Positions 53,748 through 63,057 are shown, counted from the first letter of the stretch. The stretch: DNA of 64,000 nt from Microcoleus asticus IPMA8 (GCF_013179805.1 NZ_SRRZ01000024.1:5888-69887), one strand, 5' to 3'. Numbers and translations are program-made. Notes: a model not told the origin generated them from the letters alone.

Positions 53748-53967
53748 GTGTGAGAGTTTCTATCTAAACTGCTGGTAATTACGGCAAATCAAGGCTTGCT
53801 AAAGATCCGCAGACTTCGGAATGACCTAAGCAATGACATAAGTACGCTGTTGAGTGCGTAATTTATCTGCCCGTTATTTTTTTTAGCATTTGCCGTCAGA
53901 TGAATAGTATAACTGATGTGGTGCAAACCGTCGATCGGCATTCTCAAATATTTCAAGGACTAGGCTT

Positions 53968-55542
53968 ATGTCAATCTACAATCTTATCTCGTTTCTGGGT
54001 ATTTTTGGCTTGTGTGCGATCGCCTGGATTTTTTCAGAAAACCGACAGTCCAAGTATATACCTTGGCGCGTCATCACCTGGGGCATTGGACTGCAATTAG
54101 TCTTAGGATTTTTAGTATTCCTGTTCCCCCCAACTCGCATCGCTTTAGAGTGGTTTACTGGCTTACTGGATGGAGTGTTCACCGCTGCTGACGCGGGAGC
54201 GAGATTTGTATTCGGGAGCAATGTTGTACCCATACCTGGTAAAGATCCAGCAATTAATTTAGGATATATTTTTGCCTTTCGAGCTTTACCGACAGTCATC
54301 TTTTTTTCGGGCCTCATGGCCTTGCTATACAACATCGGCGTGATTCAAATTATCACCGAACTTTTTGCCAAAATCTTTTATACGACAATGCGGTTGAGCG
54401 GCGCGGAAGCCCTCAGTGGCGCTGCTAATATTTTCGTAGGAATTGAAGCGGCAATTGTCGTCAAGCCTTATTTGCCAAAAATGACTCGTTCCGAACTTTG
54501 TGCAATCCTCTCTTGCTGTTTTGGGACGGCGGCTTCTTCAACTTTAGCAATTTATGTCAGTTTTCTCAAGCCTGTTTTTCCCAATATTTTAGGGCATTTA
54601 GTTTCAGCTTCAATTATCGCCATCCCCGCTTGTTTTGTCATCTCCAAAATCTTAGTACCGGAAACAGGCGTGCCCCTGACAATGGGCGGCATTCCCAAGG
54701 AAGAACCGAAGCCTAAAGGCCGCGAGTTTGTGGGCGAAGAAATTTCCGAAATGGAGGGCGAAGAATTCAAACAAGAGACTGTTGGGGGAGAACCCATCGA
54801 ACGAGTCAGCCCTTTGGATGCGGCAATTGTTGGTGCATTGGACGGTGTAAAAATGGCAGTGGCGATCGCCGCTGTTTTGATTTTAATCTTAGGCTTAGTT
54901 TCCTTAATCAATCAATTCTTTGGTTGGCTGGCCATTTTGCCCGGCCCAATTGGTGGCTTTTTTAAAGTTGTCACCTTAGCCAACATTATGGGAGTATTAT
55001 TTTATCCTTTGACGCTATTAACAGGAGTTCCATTAGACGACTCTTGGCAAGCGTCAGTAATTATCGGTCGCAGGCTGTTAGAAACAGCGATTCCGCCCTA
55101 TCAAAGTTTAGCAGAAGCGGGCGCAAAAGGACTGGTGAGCGCTCGTACAGTTTTAATTGTCAGTTACGCGCTTTCCGGCTTTGCCCACTTAGCCTCCGTC
55201 GGCATATTTGTCGGCGGCACGATCGCCCTAATTCCATCCCGCCGCAAAGACATTTCCGAACTCGGTTGGAAAGCATTATTTGTCGGCACATTAGCTACAA
55301 TGATGATCGCTTGCATCGCCGGCACCTTCGACACCGGAGACGCCAGCATTTTAGGCGCTAAAACAGCCCCTGCTGCCCCGCTAACGGCCCCTGAATCTCC
55401 AAAATCATCGGCATCCCCAACCGGGAATTCAAAGCCGTCAATTGCCCCAGCAATTGCCAGTCCGAAGCCTTCGGCTAATACCGAAAAAGTGGCTCCCAGA
55501 GCTCAAGAATCTCCTTCTTCCGCATCCAAGAAAAACCCTTAA
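53968..55542 (+). CDS. concentrative nucleoside transporter (CNT/NupC family)
   Basis: A 524-residue inner-membrane symporter that imports nucleosides with H+ or Na+. It has about ten hydrophobic helices. CNT blocks are GYIFAFRALPTVIFFSGLMA, LSGAEALSGAANIFVGIEAA, CCFGTAASSTLAIYVSFL and LSGFAHLASVGIFVGG. The start has AAGGA 9 nt before ATG 53968. Unusual are a charged insert of about 40 residues (about 245-285, EEPKPKGREFVGEEISEME) and a Pro/Ser/Ala-rich tail of about 60 residues after the last helix, absent from typical members. Confidence 0.9.
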   Translation: MSIYNLISFLGIFGLCAIAWIFSENRQSKYIPWRVITWGIGLQLVLGFLVFLFPPTRIALEWFTGLLDGVFTAADAGARFVFGSNVVPIPGKDPAINLGYIFAFRALPTVIFFSGLMALLYNIGVIQIITELFAKIFYTTMRLSGAEALSGAANIFVGIEAAIVVKPYLPKMTRSELCAILSCCFGTAASSTLAIYVSFLKPVFPNILGHLVSASIIAIPACFVISKILVPETGVPLTMGGIPKEEPKPKGREFVGEEISEMEGEEFKQETVGGEPIERVSPLDAAIVGALDGVKMAVAIAAVLILILGLVSLINQFFGWLAILPGPIGGFFKVVTLANIMGVLFYPLTLLTGVPLDDSWQASVIIGRRLLETAIPPYQSLAEAGAKGLVSARTVLIVSYALSGFAHLASVGIFVGGTIALIPSRRKDISELGWKALFVGTLATMMIACIAGTFDTGDASILGAKTAPAAPLTAPESPKSSASPTGNSKPSIAPAIASPKPSANTEKVAPRAQESPSSASKKNP

Positions 55543-55561
55543 TATCTTCTATTGACTTCTC

Positions 55562-55731
55562 GGGGCTGGTTTGACAAACAATATTTAACTACCGTCAAAA
55601 ATCTCCAGAAACCCGCCCCCACACAACCAATAACCTACATCAACTTTGATTTCGATCGCATCAGACCTTGGGTGGGGGCGGGCTTACGAAATTGTAGGTT
55701 TTAGGCAATTATTGTCGGTAAAACCAGCCCC
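55562..55731. mobile_element. candidate 170-bp MITE with nested inverted repeats
   Basis: Outer arms: GGGGCTGGTTT...GACAA at 55562 and the complement of GGGGCTGGTTTTACCGACAA ending at 55731. Inside lie CCCGCCCCCAC (about 55611) and GTGGGGGCGGG (about 55672), and an innermost CCTAC/GTAGG pair. The whole could fold into one long stem. There is no coding content. It fills most of the 55543-55801 spacer. Confidence 0.6.
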
Positions 55732-55801
55732 TACGAGGCAGTAACCGATATTATTGTTTTTTATCCAGATGTAATTACCAATTATCAATTACTCTAAATT
55801 T

Positions 55802-56407
55802 ATGAATCCCGAACCAGAAATTCGCCGCCTGTTAGATGTGATGCCCGCTTCCGGCCGCATGACGTGTAAAATTATTAATAAGCCACAACAATCAACGGTA
55901 ATTGACTGCGATTTTCCTTTGCCTTGGAATAGCGCTCGGCCAATTTATATTAATTTTGATTTGTGGAGGCTGCTATCTAAGCCGCAGCGGGATTTACTGC
56001 TATTGCGGAATGTGAGTTTTGTGTGCAATGTTAAGTGGTTTAAACCGGATATTTATCAAGGTGCGGCTCTGGCGGGGATTGTCGGGACTGTTGTAGAATT
56101 GTTGCAGGGAGATGCGATCGGCACTGCGATCGCGGGCGGTTTGACGGGACTTGCCATGACTCGAATTTGGCGCGACAACCGCAGTTCCCAAGTAGAGTTA
56201 GATGCAGACGAAGGGGCGATTAGAGTAGCGGGAAGGCGCGGTTACAACGAAGCGGAAGCGGCCGGACATTTGCTTGGGGCGATCGAGGCTGTGGCGCAAA
56301 TTGAAGGGCGCAGTTTGGATTTTAATGAGTTGATTCGGTGTCAGAATTTAAAGGCAATATCGGGTATTTCGGCGGTGGGCGTGCCCGATAGTGTCAGGCA
56401 AGATTGA
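55802..56407 (+). CDS. DUF3318 family protein
   Basis: A 201-residue cyanobacterial protein. The start MNPEPEIRRLLDVMPASGRM and the blocks INFDLWRLLSKPQRDLLLLR and WFKPDIYQGAALAG match DUF3318. One or two hydrophobic helices (about 85-120) suggest membrane association. The order (a downstream Asp/Glu-rich helix, ELDADEGAIRVAGRRGY) recalls peptidase-like folds, but no HExxH is present. The function is unknown. Confidence 0.83.
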   Translation: MNPEPEIRRLLDVMPASGRMTCKIINKPQQSTVIDCDFPLPWNSARPIYINFDLWRLLSKPQRDLLLLRNVSFVCNVKWFKPDIYQGAALAGIVGTVVELLQGDAIGTAIAGGLTGLAMTRIWRDNRSSQVELDADEGAIRVAGRRGYNEAEAAGHLLGAIEAVAQIEGRSLDFNELIRCQNLKAISGISAVGVPDSVRQD

Positions 56408-56454
56408 AAAAAACCTAGATATAATCAAGACGGAAACCCATAAAATCCACAACT

Positions 56455-56727
56455 ATGCTAATCCTGCCAAAACTGGAAAACCTGCACAATACTCTACCTA
56501 TAGAAGGAGCTGTCCGAATTGAATTAGTGGAAGGCATACCCATTTTTAGAGCCTCCACCGCTGTCAAAAATCGAATCCAAGAACTGTTGGATAAACAACA
56601 AACTTTGCCCCTAAATCCTGAGGAAGAACAAGAACTCAATCTTTACGAAGAAATTGACGATTACCTCAGTTTTGTCAATCGGACTGTCCGCAATCTTTTC
56701 TTGGGTCAGATTCAGCCTACTGTGTAG
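56455..56727 (+). CDS. small acidic protein preceding an HNH endonuclease
   Basis: A 90-residue protein, acidic in its second half (LNPEEEQELNLYEEIDDYLS). Its first half (LPIEGAVRIELVEGIPIFRA) looks like a short beta-rich domain. Its stop is 2 nt before the HNH start, so the two are certainly co-transcribed. Size, charge and tight linkage resemble an antitoxin or immunity partner, but this is inference and I recognise no named family. Confidence 0.7.
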   Translation: MLILPKLENLHNTLPIEGAVRIELVEGIPIFRASTAVKNRIQELLDKQQTLPLNPEEEQELNLYEEIDDYLSFVNRTVRNLFLGQIQPTV

Positions 56728-56729
56728 AA

Positions 56730-57182
56730 ATGTCCGCTCGCCGTCAAATCTCTGAAAATATCCAAAATCAAGTTCGTCAGAGAGCAAACTGTCTGTGCGA
56801 ATATTGTCATGCCTCCGAACAATGGCAGTACGTAGAGTTTACTATCGAGCACATCATTCCCTTAACTAAAAGTGGGACTAACGATATTGACAATTTGGCA
56901 CTAGCTTGCTTTCACTGCAACCGCAAGAAATCTGATAAAACTAGAGCGATAGATGCTCAGTCAGACGTAGAAGTACCGTTGTTTGACCCCAGACAAGATA
57001 GTTGGAGCGAACATTTTATTTGGTCTGCCGATGGATTATCAATAATTGGTTTGACTCCAATGGGACGAGCTACAGTTACAGCATTAGTCTTAAATCGAGA
57101 GAGAGTAATTAATATTCGGGCCGCTGACAAAGCTATAAAACGACATCCACCTGCCGGCGATTTAATTCAGTCAGAAAGTTGA
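56730..57182 (+). CDS. HNH endonuclease
   Basis: A 150-residue nuclease with a zinc-bound beta-beta-alpha metal finger: Cys23 and Cys26 (CEYC), catalytic His41 (IEHIIP), Asn55 (DIDNLALAC) and Cys60/His62/Cys63 with CFHCNRKKSD. The C-terminal part (WSADGLSIIGLTPMGRATV, then ALVLNRE) is common in cyanobacterial HNH proteins, which occur in many copies. It could be a stand-alone restriction, homing or defence nuclease. Confidence 0.88.
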   Translation: MSARRQISENIQNQVRQRANCLCEYCHASEQWQYVEFTIEHIIPLTKSGTNDIDNLALACFHCNRKKSDKTRAIDAQSDVEVPLFDPRQDSWSEHFIWSADGLSIIGLTPMGRATVTALVLNRERVINIRAADKAIKRHPPAGDLIQSES

Positions 57183-57328
57183 GTATACTGACAATTACTC
57201 AAAGTTTGAGCGGCTACCTCTGCCACAAAATTTGTACTGCAATGAAAGATCGATTCCTGCGGAAAGCTGCCCTAATGCAATTATTTTAATCGAAAGTGCG
57301 ATCGCCCGATCCATCCCCTAAGACTTAC

Positions 57329-59110
57329 CTATGACTTAGAACAATGATAAACTTGATATTCATACCCATCCACCGCAGGCAACTCGCGCGATTCAACCTG
57401 GCATTTTTGTGCTTCTAGATTCACAGGTGCGCGAAAATTAACCAGCCACAAATCTAGCGGGCGTTCTAATTGACTGAGTGTTTTATAAAGTGTCCCTGCC
57501 GCTATTTCTGGTGCATCCCTTCTCTGATTAGCCAAAAGAAACAGCGGAGAATCAAAGGCTTTAACTTCTTCTTTCTTCCTAACATCCGTTACATCCGCTA
57601 CAAAATCCGTTGCCGAACTTCTTTCCCATTCCCACCCTATCCCCATCAACTCTCCTATTTCTACATGAGTCTTTTGAGTAGTAGCAATTAACACGGGAAC
57701 TTTCGAGACTTCGCGGATAATCGGAATTAAAATATCTGGTTTGTAATATTTGCGATAGCCGAGATTGGAATTTACTGTCACACCGCTAAAAAAACCCATT
57801 GCTAAAATTAGTAGAACTGCTTTTTTGCCAGCAATTTCCACAGCAGGTAAATTAAACCATTTACTTTTTACTGTAGGTGTGTTAAAAATAACTGCCAAGG
57901 TTGCTCCTAACAGTAATATCGCCCCCGGAAAGTAGACAAAATTGTATCGAGCGCCGCGAGTTAGGTCAATTCCGAGAATATATGCAAAGCTGAAAAATAG
58001 GAAAATTGCTCCTAGCACAAATCCGCCGAAAATAACAGTACCTAAACGAGTATTAGTTGTTTTTAAGGAAGTTTTAAGAGCGCCTCTCAGCAGAGGAAGC
58101 GCCCAGATCAAAAATATTGCCATTGCGATCGCCGATGCAACTACTACTGCCAAATTTGGCGATTCCACCGGCAGCAGAGACATGACAGTGATCCATCCAG
58201 CTAAAGCTTGAAAAATCGGCCCGATCCAATCTATAAATGTGCGATCGCCGCTGACAATCCAATTAGTTAGTTCGCTGCCGTACTTGTTTGACAAAAATAC
58301 CGGCAACCAAACTAAACCGCCAGCTAAAGTACCTATCGCTACTGCGAAAAACCGCCAGATGATTTTAAATTGCCAAATATTGGGCTGGTGGCTGTTGGAA
58401 ATTGGCAACTTTTCATTAAACTGGTGCCAGATTACAGCAATTAATGCTATTGCTTCGGCACACAAAGTCAGTGTAAAAAAGTAATGAACGGCAATTCCCA
58501 GACAGTTAATGACTACCCAAATCAACAACACCCAAACAGGCATAGGAGCGCCATTTTGCAGTTTTTTGACAGCTAATGTCAAGCAAAAAAGAGAGGCAAT
58601 AACTAATAAAATTCCTAAAGTGTAATGTCGAGCTTCTTGAGCGAGATAAATGCCGTAGGGAGAAACTGCCATCATTGCGGCCGCACATTGACCGACTAAA
58701 CGAGAATTAAAAGCAAACTTGCCCAAAAAGTAAATAGCGGGAACTGAAATCACGCCCAATAATGCAGGAAGAGCTCGCCCAATCCAAACTAAACTATCCT
58801 CGGAAGGCCCAAACAACCGCATCCACCAGTGGGCGAGCATAAAATACACTGGTGGATGGTTGCTTTCTAGCAGCAAATTGCGGAGTACGTCGGCGGTGTC
58901 AGCATCGGGGCGCAATTGTAGCGGTTGTAATAATGTAGAAAGATCGATCGCGCGATCGATCGGCACACCGCGAAAACTGTTGCCCAAACTAAACACTAGA
59001 GTCGAAAACTCATCCGTCCACAGCGGTTTAGAGTCCAAATTGGCAAAGCGCAAAATAAAGGCGATCGCCGTCCACATAAATAGCAACAACAGTTGTTTTT
59101 TATTAATCAT
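57329..59110 (-). CDS. GT39/ArnT-like membrane glycosyltransferase
   Basis: A 593-residue polytopic protein (about 11-12 hydrophobic helices) that would transfer a sugar from a polyprenyl-phosphate donor to an extracytoplasmic acceptor. The first loop has the catalytic acidic pair in PLWTDEFST (about residues 30-38), and the next has the family pattern NHPPVYFMLAHWWM. The soluble C-terminal domain contains a stretch (about residues 495-514, SSATDFVADVTDVRKKEE) encoded by a copy of an intergenic repeat. Its donor is probably made by the GT2-GtrA protein encoded 92 nt upstream on the same strand. Confidence 0.9.
   Translation of the reverse strand: MINKKQLLLLFMWTAIAFILRFANLDSKPLWTDEFSTLVFSLGNSFRGVPIDRAIDLSTLLQPLQLRPDADTADVLRNLLLESNHPPVYFMLAHWWMRLFGPSEDSLVWIGRALPALLGVISVPAIYFLGKFAFNSRLVGQCAAAMMAVSPYGIYLAQEARHYTLGILLVIASLFCLTLAVKKLQNGAPMPVWVLLIWVVINCLGIAVHYFFTLTLCAEAIALIAVIWHQFNEKLPISNSHQPNIWQFKIIWRFFAVAIGTLAGGLVWLPVFLSNKYGSELTNWIVSGDRTFIDWIGPIFQALAGWITVMSLLPVESPNLAVVVASAIAMAIFLIWALPLLRGALKTSLKTTNTRLGTVIFGGFVLGAIFLFFSFAYILGIDLTRGARYNFVYFPGAILLLGATLAVIFNTPTVKSKWFNLPAVEIAGKKAVLLILAMGFFSGVTVNSNLGYRKYYKPDILIPIIREVSKVPVLIATTQKTHVEIGELMGIGWEWERSSATDFVADVTDVRKKEEVKAFDSPLFLLANQRRDAPEIAAGTLYKTLSQLERPLDLWLVNFRAPVNLEAQKCQVESRELPAVDGYEYQVYHCSKS
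57569..57625. repeat. intergenic repeat inserted in frame in the GT39 gene
   Basis: AACATCCGTTACATCCG and CAAAATCCGTTGCCGAACTTC are the complement of the repeat found at 20751-20826 (GAAGTTCGGCAACGGAT...GTAACGGATG). It adds about 18 codons without breaking the frame. Confidence 0.75.
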
Positions 59111-59128
59111 TAATTCAGTTATCTAAAG

Positions 59129-59153
59129 GCAGTTTGCAGTTGGCAGTTTGCAG
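59129..59153. repeat. heptanucleotide tandem repeat GCAGTTT x3
   Basis: GCAGTTT, GCAGTTG, GCAGTTT and a partial GCAG lie in the 92-nt gap between the GT2-GtrA and GT39 genes. Confidence 0.8.
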
Positions 59154-59202
59154 CGATGAGTTGTCAGTTCCAATAACAACTAACAACTCACCAAACTCCC
59201 AA

Positions 59203-60420
59203 CTATTTTTGAACGTCCGTCACCCGCCAACTCAGCTTCATATTGATCCAGAAATTCCACAGAGTCACAGTTGCGATCGCAATTAACTTAGCCAAATATT
59301 CGTTTACCTTAAAAACATTAAACAGCACATTCACCAGCAGCACATTCATCATCAAGCCGATCAAACAAATCGCATTAAATTTCAACAGCCGTTTCAAGCC
59401 CTGGCGCTTTCCAGGCTGCCGCTTAGAAATATCGCGAAAAGTCCACAAATCGTTCCACAAAAAATTATTGATAATTGCCACTTCAGCAGAAAAGATTGCA
59501 CTGCGAGTCAGCCCCAAACCGAGGACAGTCCGCAGCAGGTAAAAAACTCCCATATCCACAAACACGCCGCTGAAACCAACCGCGCCAAACCGCAGGAATC
59601 GGCCCACCGGCCAGCGGGCAAAGCGCAATCTGAGCAAGTGCCGCAAATACTCAATATACTGTTTCCAAGTAACTTTGCTCTCGCCTTCTTGCCGCTCCTG
59701 AAACACGTAACCAACTTCTCCAATCCAGCGGATTTCCCCCCTAGCGAGCACTTCAATCAATATTTTGTAACCGGCAGGATTCATGATTTTGCCGGCTATG
59801 CAACTGCGACGTATCATAAAATACCCGCTCATCGGATCGGAAACTCGGCCCACGACTCCCGGCAGGATCAGCAATCCCAAAGTCTGAGCGCCCCGCGATA
59901 AAAATCGCCTGACAATGCTCCAGTCGCTCACCCCGCCCTCGCCAACGTGACGGCTCGCAGCGGCCAAATCGGCTCCCCGCTGAATTTCTGCTAAAAGCTG
60001 CAACAGCGTCTCCGGGGGATGCTGCAAGTCGGCATCGATGACGCCCAAAACCTCGCCCCGAGCCGCCTGCCACCCGCGAATTACGGCTGTGGAAAGTCCC
60101 CGCTCTTCTTCCCGGCGCATCACCCGCAATTGCGGATATTCCGGTGTCAGGGACAGGGCGACTTCCCAGGTGCGATCGGGGCTGTCGTCATCGACTACAA
60201 TTAATTCATAGTCGCCGGGAATGATGCCATCGAGCAATTGAGTCAATTGTTCCACAATACTCTTGATATTCTTGCACTCGTTGTAGGTGGGAATGACGAG
60301 GGACAAATAAATTCCCGGTGTGCGCGCGGGTGTAAAAGTTGAACCGAAAGTCTGTAAAGCAGGAATTTGCAAAGGCCCAGACGGCACTGGCAAGACCTGA
60401 TTTTCTTGGTAGATGCCCAT
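59203..60420 (-). CDS. GT2 polyprenyl-phosphate glycosyltransferase fused to GtrA
   Basis: 405 residues. The GT2 domain (about 38-265) of the dolichyl-phosphate mannosyltransferase type has LSLVIPTYNECKNI, the DDDSPDRTW motif and DADLQHPPE. The GtrA domain (about 278-400) has four membrane helices (FLRFGAVGFSGVFVDMGVFY, then NNFLWNDLWTFRD). It would charge a polyprenyl phosphate with a sugar on the cytosolic side and help present it across the membrane, where the GT39 enzyme downstream could use it. The two genes form a likely operon for cell-surface glycosylation. The sugar and acceptor are unknown. Confidence 0.91.
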   Translation of the reverse strand: MGIYQENQVLPVPSGPLQIPALQTFGSTFTPARTPGIYLSLVIPTYNECKNIKSIVEQLTQLLDGIIPGDYELIVVDDDSPDRTWEVALSLTPEYPQLRVMRREEERGLSTAVIRGWQAARGEVLGVIDADLQHPPETLLQLLAEIQRGADLAAASRHVGEGGVSDWSIVRRFLSRGAQTLGLLILPGVVGRVSDPMSGYFMIRRSCIAGKIMNPAGYKILIEVLARGEIRWIGEVGYVFQERQEGESKVTWKQYIEYLRHLLRLRFARWPVGRFLRFGAVGFSGVFVDMGVFYLLRTVLGLGLTRSAIFSAEVAIINNFLWNDLWTFRDISKRQPGKRQGLKRLLKFNAICLIGLMMNVLLVNVLFNVFKVNEYLAKLIAIATVTLWNFWINMKLSWRVTDVQK

Positions 60421-60559
60421 AATTTCAGTTCCCAGAAAGTCAAGGATGGTTTGATATTACTTGAGATTTTAAAATATCGTTCCTCTATAATTGATTGTTA
60501 AAATATAAAAATGTCTTTATTCTAGTCAGTAATTATGTAGTTGAGTGTAAAAGAAAACT

Positions 60560-61705
60560 GTGGATGCAATTCTCGATCGAGCTTTACAAGGTTATAACAT
60601 CTCTTCTGCAGAGGCCTTGGTACTTTTGCAGCAAAGAGATCCCGATGCGCGAGCTTCTATTCAAACAACCGCTGACTTGCTCCGCCGCCAACAATCAGGG
60701 GATACTGTCACCTACGTTATCAATCGGAATATTAATTTTACTAACATTTGCGAGCAGCATTGCAGTTTCTGTGCATTCCGCCGCGACGAGGGAGATGAGG
60801 GCGCTTTTTGGTTAGATGCAGCTCAAATTCAGGAAAAGGCAACTGATGCAGTGCAGCGGGGTGCAACGGAAATTTGTATGCAGGGCGGCTTAAATCTTCA
60901 AGCTAAGCTGAACGGCGCATTTTTACCTTATTATCTGCAATTGGTGAAAACTATTAAAGATAAGTTTCCTCAGTTGCACTTGCACGCTTTTTCGCCGCAA
61001 GAAATAGAATTTATTGCCAGAGGAGATAATCTTAGTTTCAGCTATGTAATTTCGGCTTTGCAGGATGCGGGAGTGGGTTCGATGCCGGGAACGGCGGCGG
61101 AAGTTCTCGACGATTCTGTGCGACGGGTGATTTGCCCGGAAAAACTAAATTCGACAACTTGGCTGGAAATTGTGGGAACTGCTCACCGTCTGGGTTTGCC
61201 GACAACGAGTACGATGCTTTGCGGGCATATTGAGACGGCCCAACAGCAGGTTTTGCATTTAGAAAAAGTGCGATCGCTCCAACAAACTGCGATCGACCAA
61301 AACTATCCAGCACGCATCACAGAATTTATTTTACTACCATTTGTCGGACAGGAAGCACCGGCTCCTTTGCGGAGTCGAGTCGGCCGCGACCAACCAATTT
61401 TAGCAGATACATTGTTACTCACCGCTGTATCGAGAATCTTCTTGGGAAATTTGATTTCCAATCACCAGCCGAGTTGGGTTAAATTAGGTTTAGATGGAGC
61501 TACAGAAGCGCTGAAATGGGGCTGCAACGACATCGGCGGTACATTGATGGAAGAACACATTACAACAATGGCCGGTGCGGTTGGCGGCAGTTGTCAATCT
61601 GTCGAAGATTTGCAAAATGCAATTAGTTCTTTGGGGCGGAGTTATCAGCAAAGAGATACAATTTATCGACCTTTAGGGGTTGACAATTTTGCAGTAAGTG
61701 TGTGA
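60560..61705 (+). CDS. cofH: FO synthase subunit CofH
   Basis: A radical-SAM enzyme that joins the tyrosine-derived part to the ribityl pyrimidine to form the FO precursor, the deazaflavin antenna of cyanobacterial photolyases. 381 residues; the iron-sulfur cluster motif CEQHCSFC (Cys64, Cys68, Cys71), TEICMQGGLN and DIGGTLMEEHIT are typical of CofH. The start is GTG 60560. cofG is not adjacent, as is usual for cyanobacteria. The sequence ends with a normal CofH C-terminus. No F420 genes are in the window. Confidence 0.92.
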   Translation: MDAILDRALQGYNISSAEALVLLQQRDPDARASIQTTADLLRRQQSGDTVTYVINRNINFTNICEQHCSFCAFRRDEGDEGAFWLDAAQIQEKATDAVQRGATEICMQGGLNLQAKLNGAFLPYYLQLVKTIKDKFPQLHLHAFSPQEIEFIARGDNLSFSYVISALQDAGVGSMPGTAAEVLDDSVRRVICPEKLNSTTWLEIVGTAHRLGLPTTSTMLCGHIETAQQQVLHLEKVRSLQQTAIDQNYPARITEFILLPFVGQEAPAPLRSRVGRDQPILADTLLLTAVSRIFLGNLISNHQPSWVKLGLDGATEALKWGCNDIGGTLMEEHITTMAGAVGGSCQSVEDLQNAISSLGRSYQQRDTIYRPLGVDNFAVSV

Positions 61706-61749
61706 TTTTTTGGACGCGAAGTGCGAAGCGCGTAACGCATCCTAGGAGT

Positions 61750-62412
61750 TTAGCCGTTAGCGAAGCCCTCGGAGAGAATCGCACTTTCAAATTCTTCTAG
61801 CGCTTGCAAATTTCCCACCTGCCAAGCACGTTCCACTGTAGCCGGAATCATCTGGGCGATCGCGATTTCTGGAAAATTCGGACTAATATCCGATTCTACA
61901 TACTCTCCATCTTGCAGCAAATAAATGCGAAGTCTGCCGCTGTCATAAACCCATACTTCTGGAACTCCAATAATTTTATAGGCATCGATCTTAGTTTTAG
62001 AAGTAACATCCGTCTCAATTGCTAAATCGGGCGGCGGATCGTCCGGTAAAAGTCGGCGGCGGCCGATCATCTGTTGATAATTTAGAATGTAAAAGCAAGC
62101 ATCAGGTTCAACTCCTGCTGCACCTTCCCGTTTGAAAGTAGTAGAACCAAAAGGTTGGTATCTTCGGCCCGCCGACTTGAGTAAAATTTTGACAATATCA
62201 GAGATTAAATCTCTGGGAATTTCGTGTTCGGGTAAGGGAACCATAATTTCTAAGGTACTGTTGCTGTAGGCAATTCTAGTTCTTCGCTTTTCTCCTAATT
62301 CCTGCAAAATTGACTCGAATTCCAGCCAATTTATATTGGGAATAGTTACGACACTACCGGGAGAAAGCGTTATTTGGCTAACAGGTTTTAGGACGGGGGT
62401 GATAACAATCAT
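61750..62412 (-). CDS. Uma2 family endonuclease-like protein
   Basis: A 220-residue intact Uma2/DUF820 protein with the PD-(D/E)XK-type core: VEPDACFYI, DPPPDLAIETDVTSKTKIDAY and GVPEVWVYD. Many near-relatives exist per cyanobacterial genome; activity and role are uncertain. It is convergent with cofH (44-nt gap). A frameshifted relative lies at 23420-24246. Confidence 0.85.
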   Translation of the reverse strand: MIVITPVLKPVSQITLSPGSVVTIPNINWLEFESILQELGEKRRTRIAYSNSTLEIMVPLPEHEIPRDLISDIVKILLKSAGRRYQPFGSTTFKREGAAGVEPDACFYILNYQQMIGRRRLLPDDPPPDLAIETDVTSKTKIDAYKIIGVPEVWVYDSGRLRIYLLQDGEYVESDISPNFPEIAIAQMIPATVERAWQVGNLQALEEFESAILSEGFANG

Positions 62413-62578
62413 AAGCTGAATTGCGAGCTAGTTGTTAAGTTTGTGCCAAGGGCAGGCAGGATGCCTACCCGACAAGAGTTTTTGGATATATCTGTTGAGT
62501 TTAGCACGGGCAACGAGAAGAGATTCGCGATCGCACTTTTGACTCAATTCTAGAAACATCGATCGCACATTTATGACT

Positions 62579-62842
62579 TCATTGCAGCCGGATTAATTTG
62601 ACTAAAAGACTCATGATTTCTCCCTGATCGGGTGTAATAATGATGCGGTTGTCGGGAATGGCGATCGGATGAGTCCAACGAACAGCTTCTTCGTAGCGCA
62701 ATGCGTGCAGTTGGTGGATAGTTCGGCGTACCCCCAGCGGCGAACCGATGATGACGTGACGGACTGCTTCGCGATCGCCCTCAAAGGTTTGGTTGGTTAA
62801 AACATTGGGCGATGTTTGGTTCGATGATGAATCTTGCAACAT
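62579..62842 (-). CDS. small conserved cyanobacterial protein, unknown function
   Basis: 87 residues from ATG 62842 (MLQDSSSNQT). The open frame reaches 62926 but the added residues are unlike the family. The conserved core is VRHVIIGSPLGVRRTIHQLH followed by LRYEEAVRWTHP and a C-terminal GEIMSLLVKLIRL. I know the pattern from cyanobacterial hypotheticals without function. It is divergent from the XRE gene with a spacer of about 215 nt that holds both promoters. Confidence 0.72.
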   Translation of the reverse strand: MLQDSSSNQTSPNVLTNQTFEGDREAVRHVIIGSPLGVRRTIHQLHALRYEEAVRWTHPIAIPDNRIIITPDQGEIMSLLVKLIRLQ

Positions 62843-63057
62843 AGCTTTGACTAATAATTTTGGATAGGTTTGATGCTTTGTAACGGTAAAACCGCGTACA
62901 ATAACAAGTTGAAGAAAAGACAGCAATTCCCCTACAGCACAAGTGGCTTAGCTGGTGCTGTCTAATCTCTCTTGCTATAAGCGTAAATTAAATAACGGTA
63001 TACGTCAACGTATTTAATAAAACCGTGCATTATTTAACATAAAGTAACAAATAGCCT

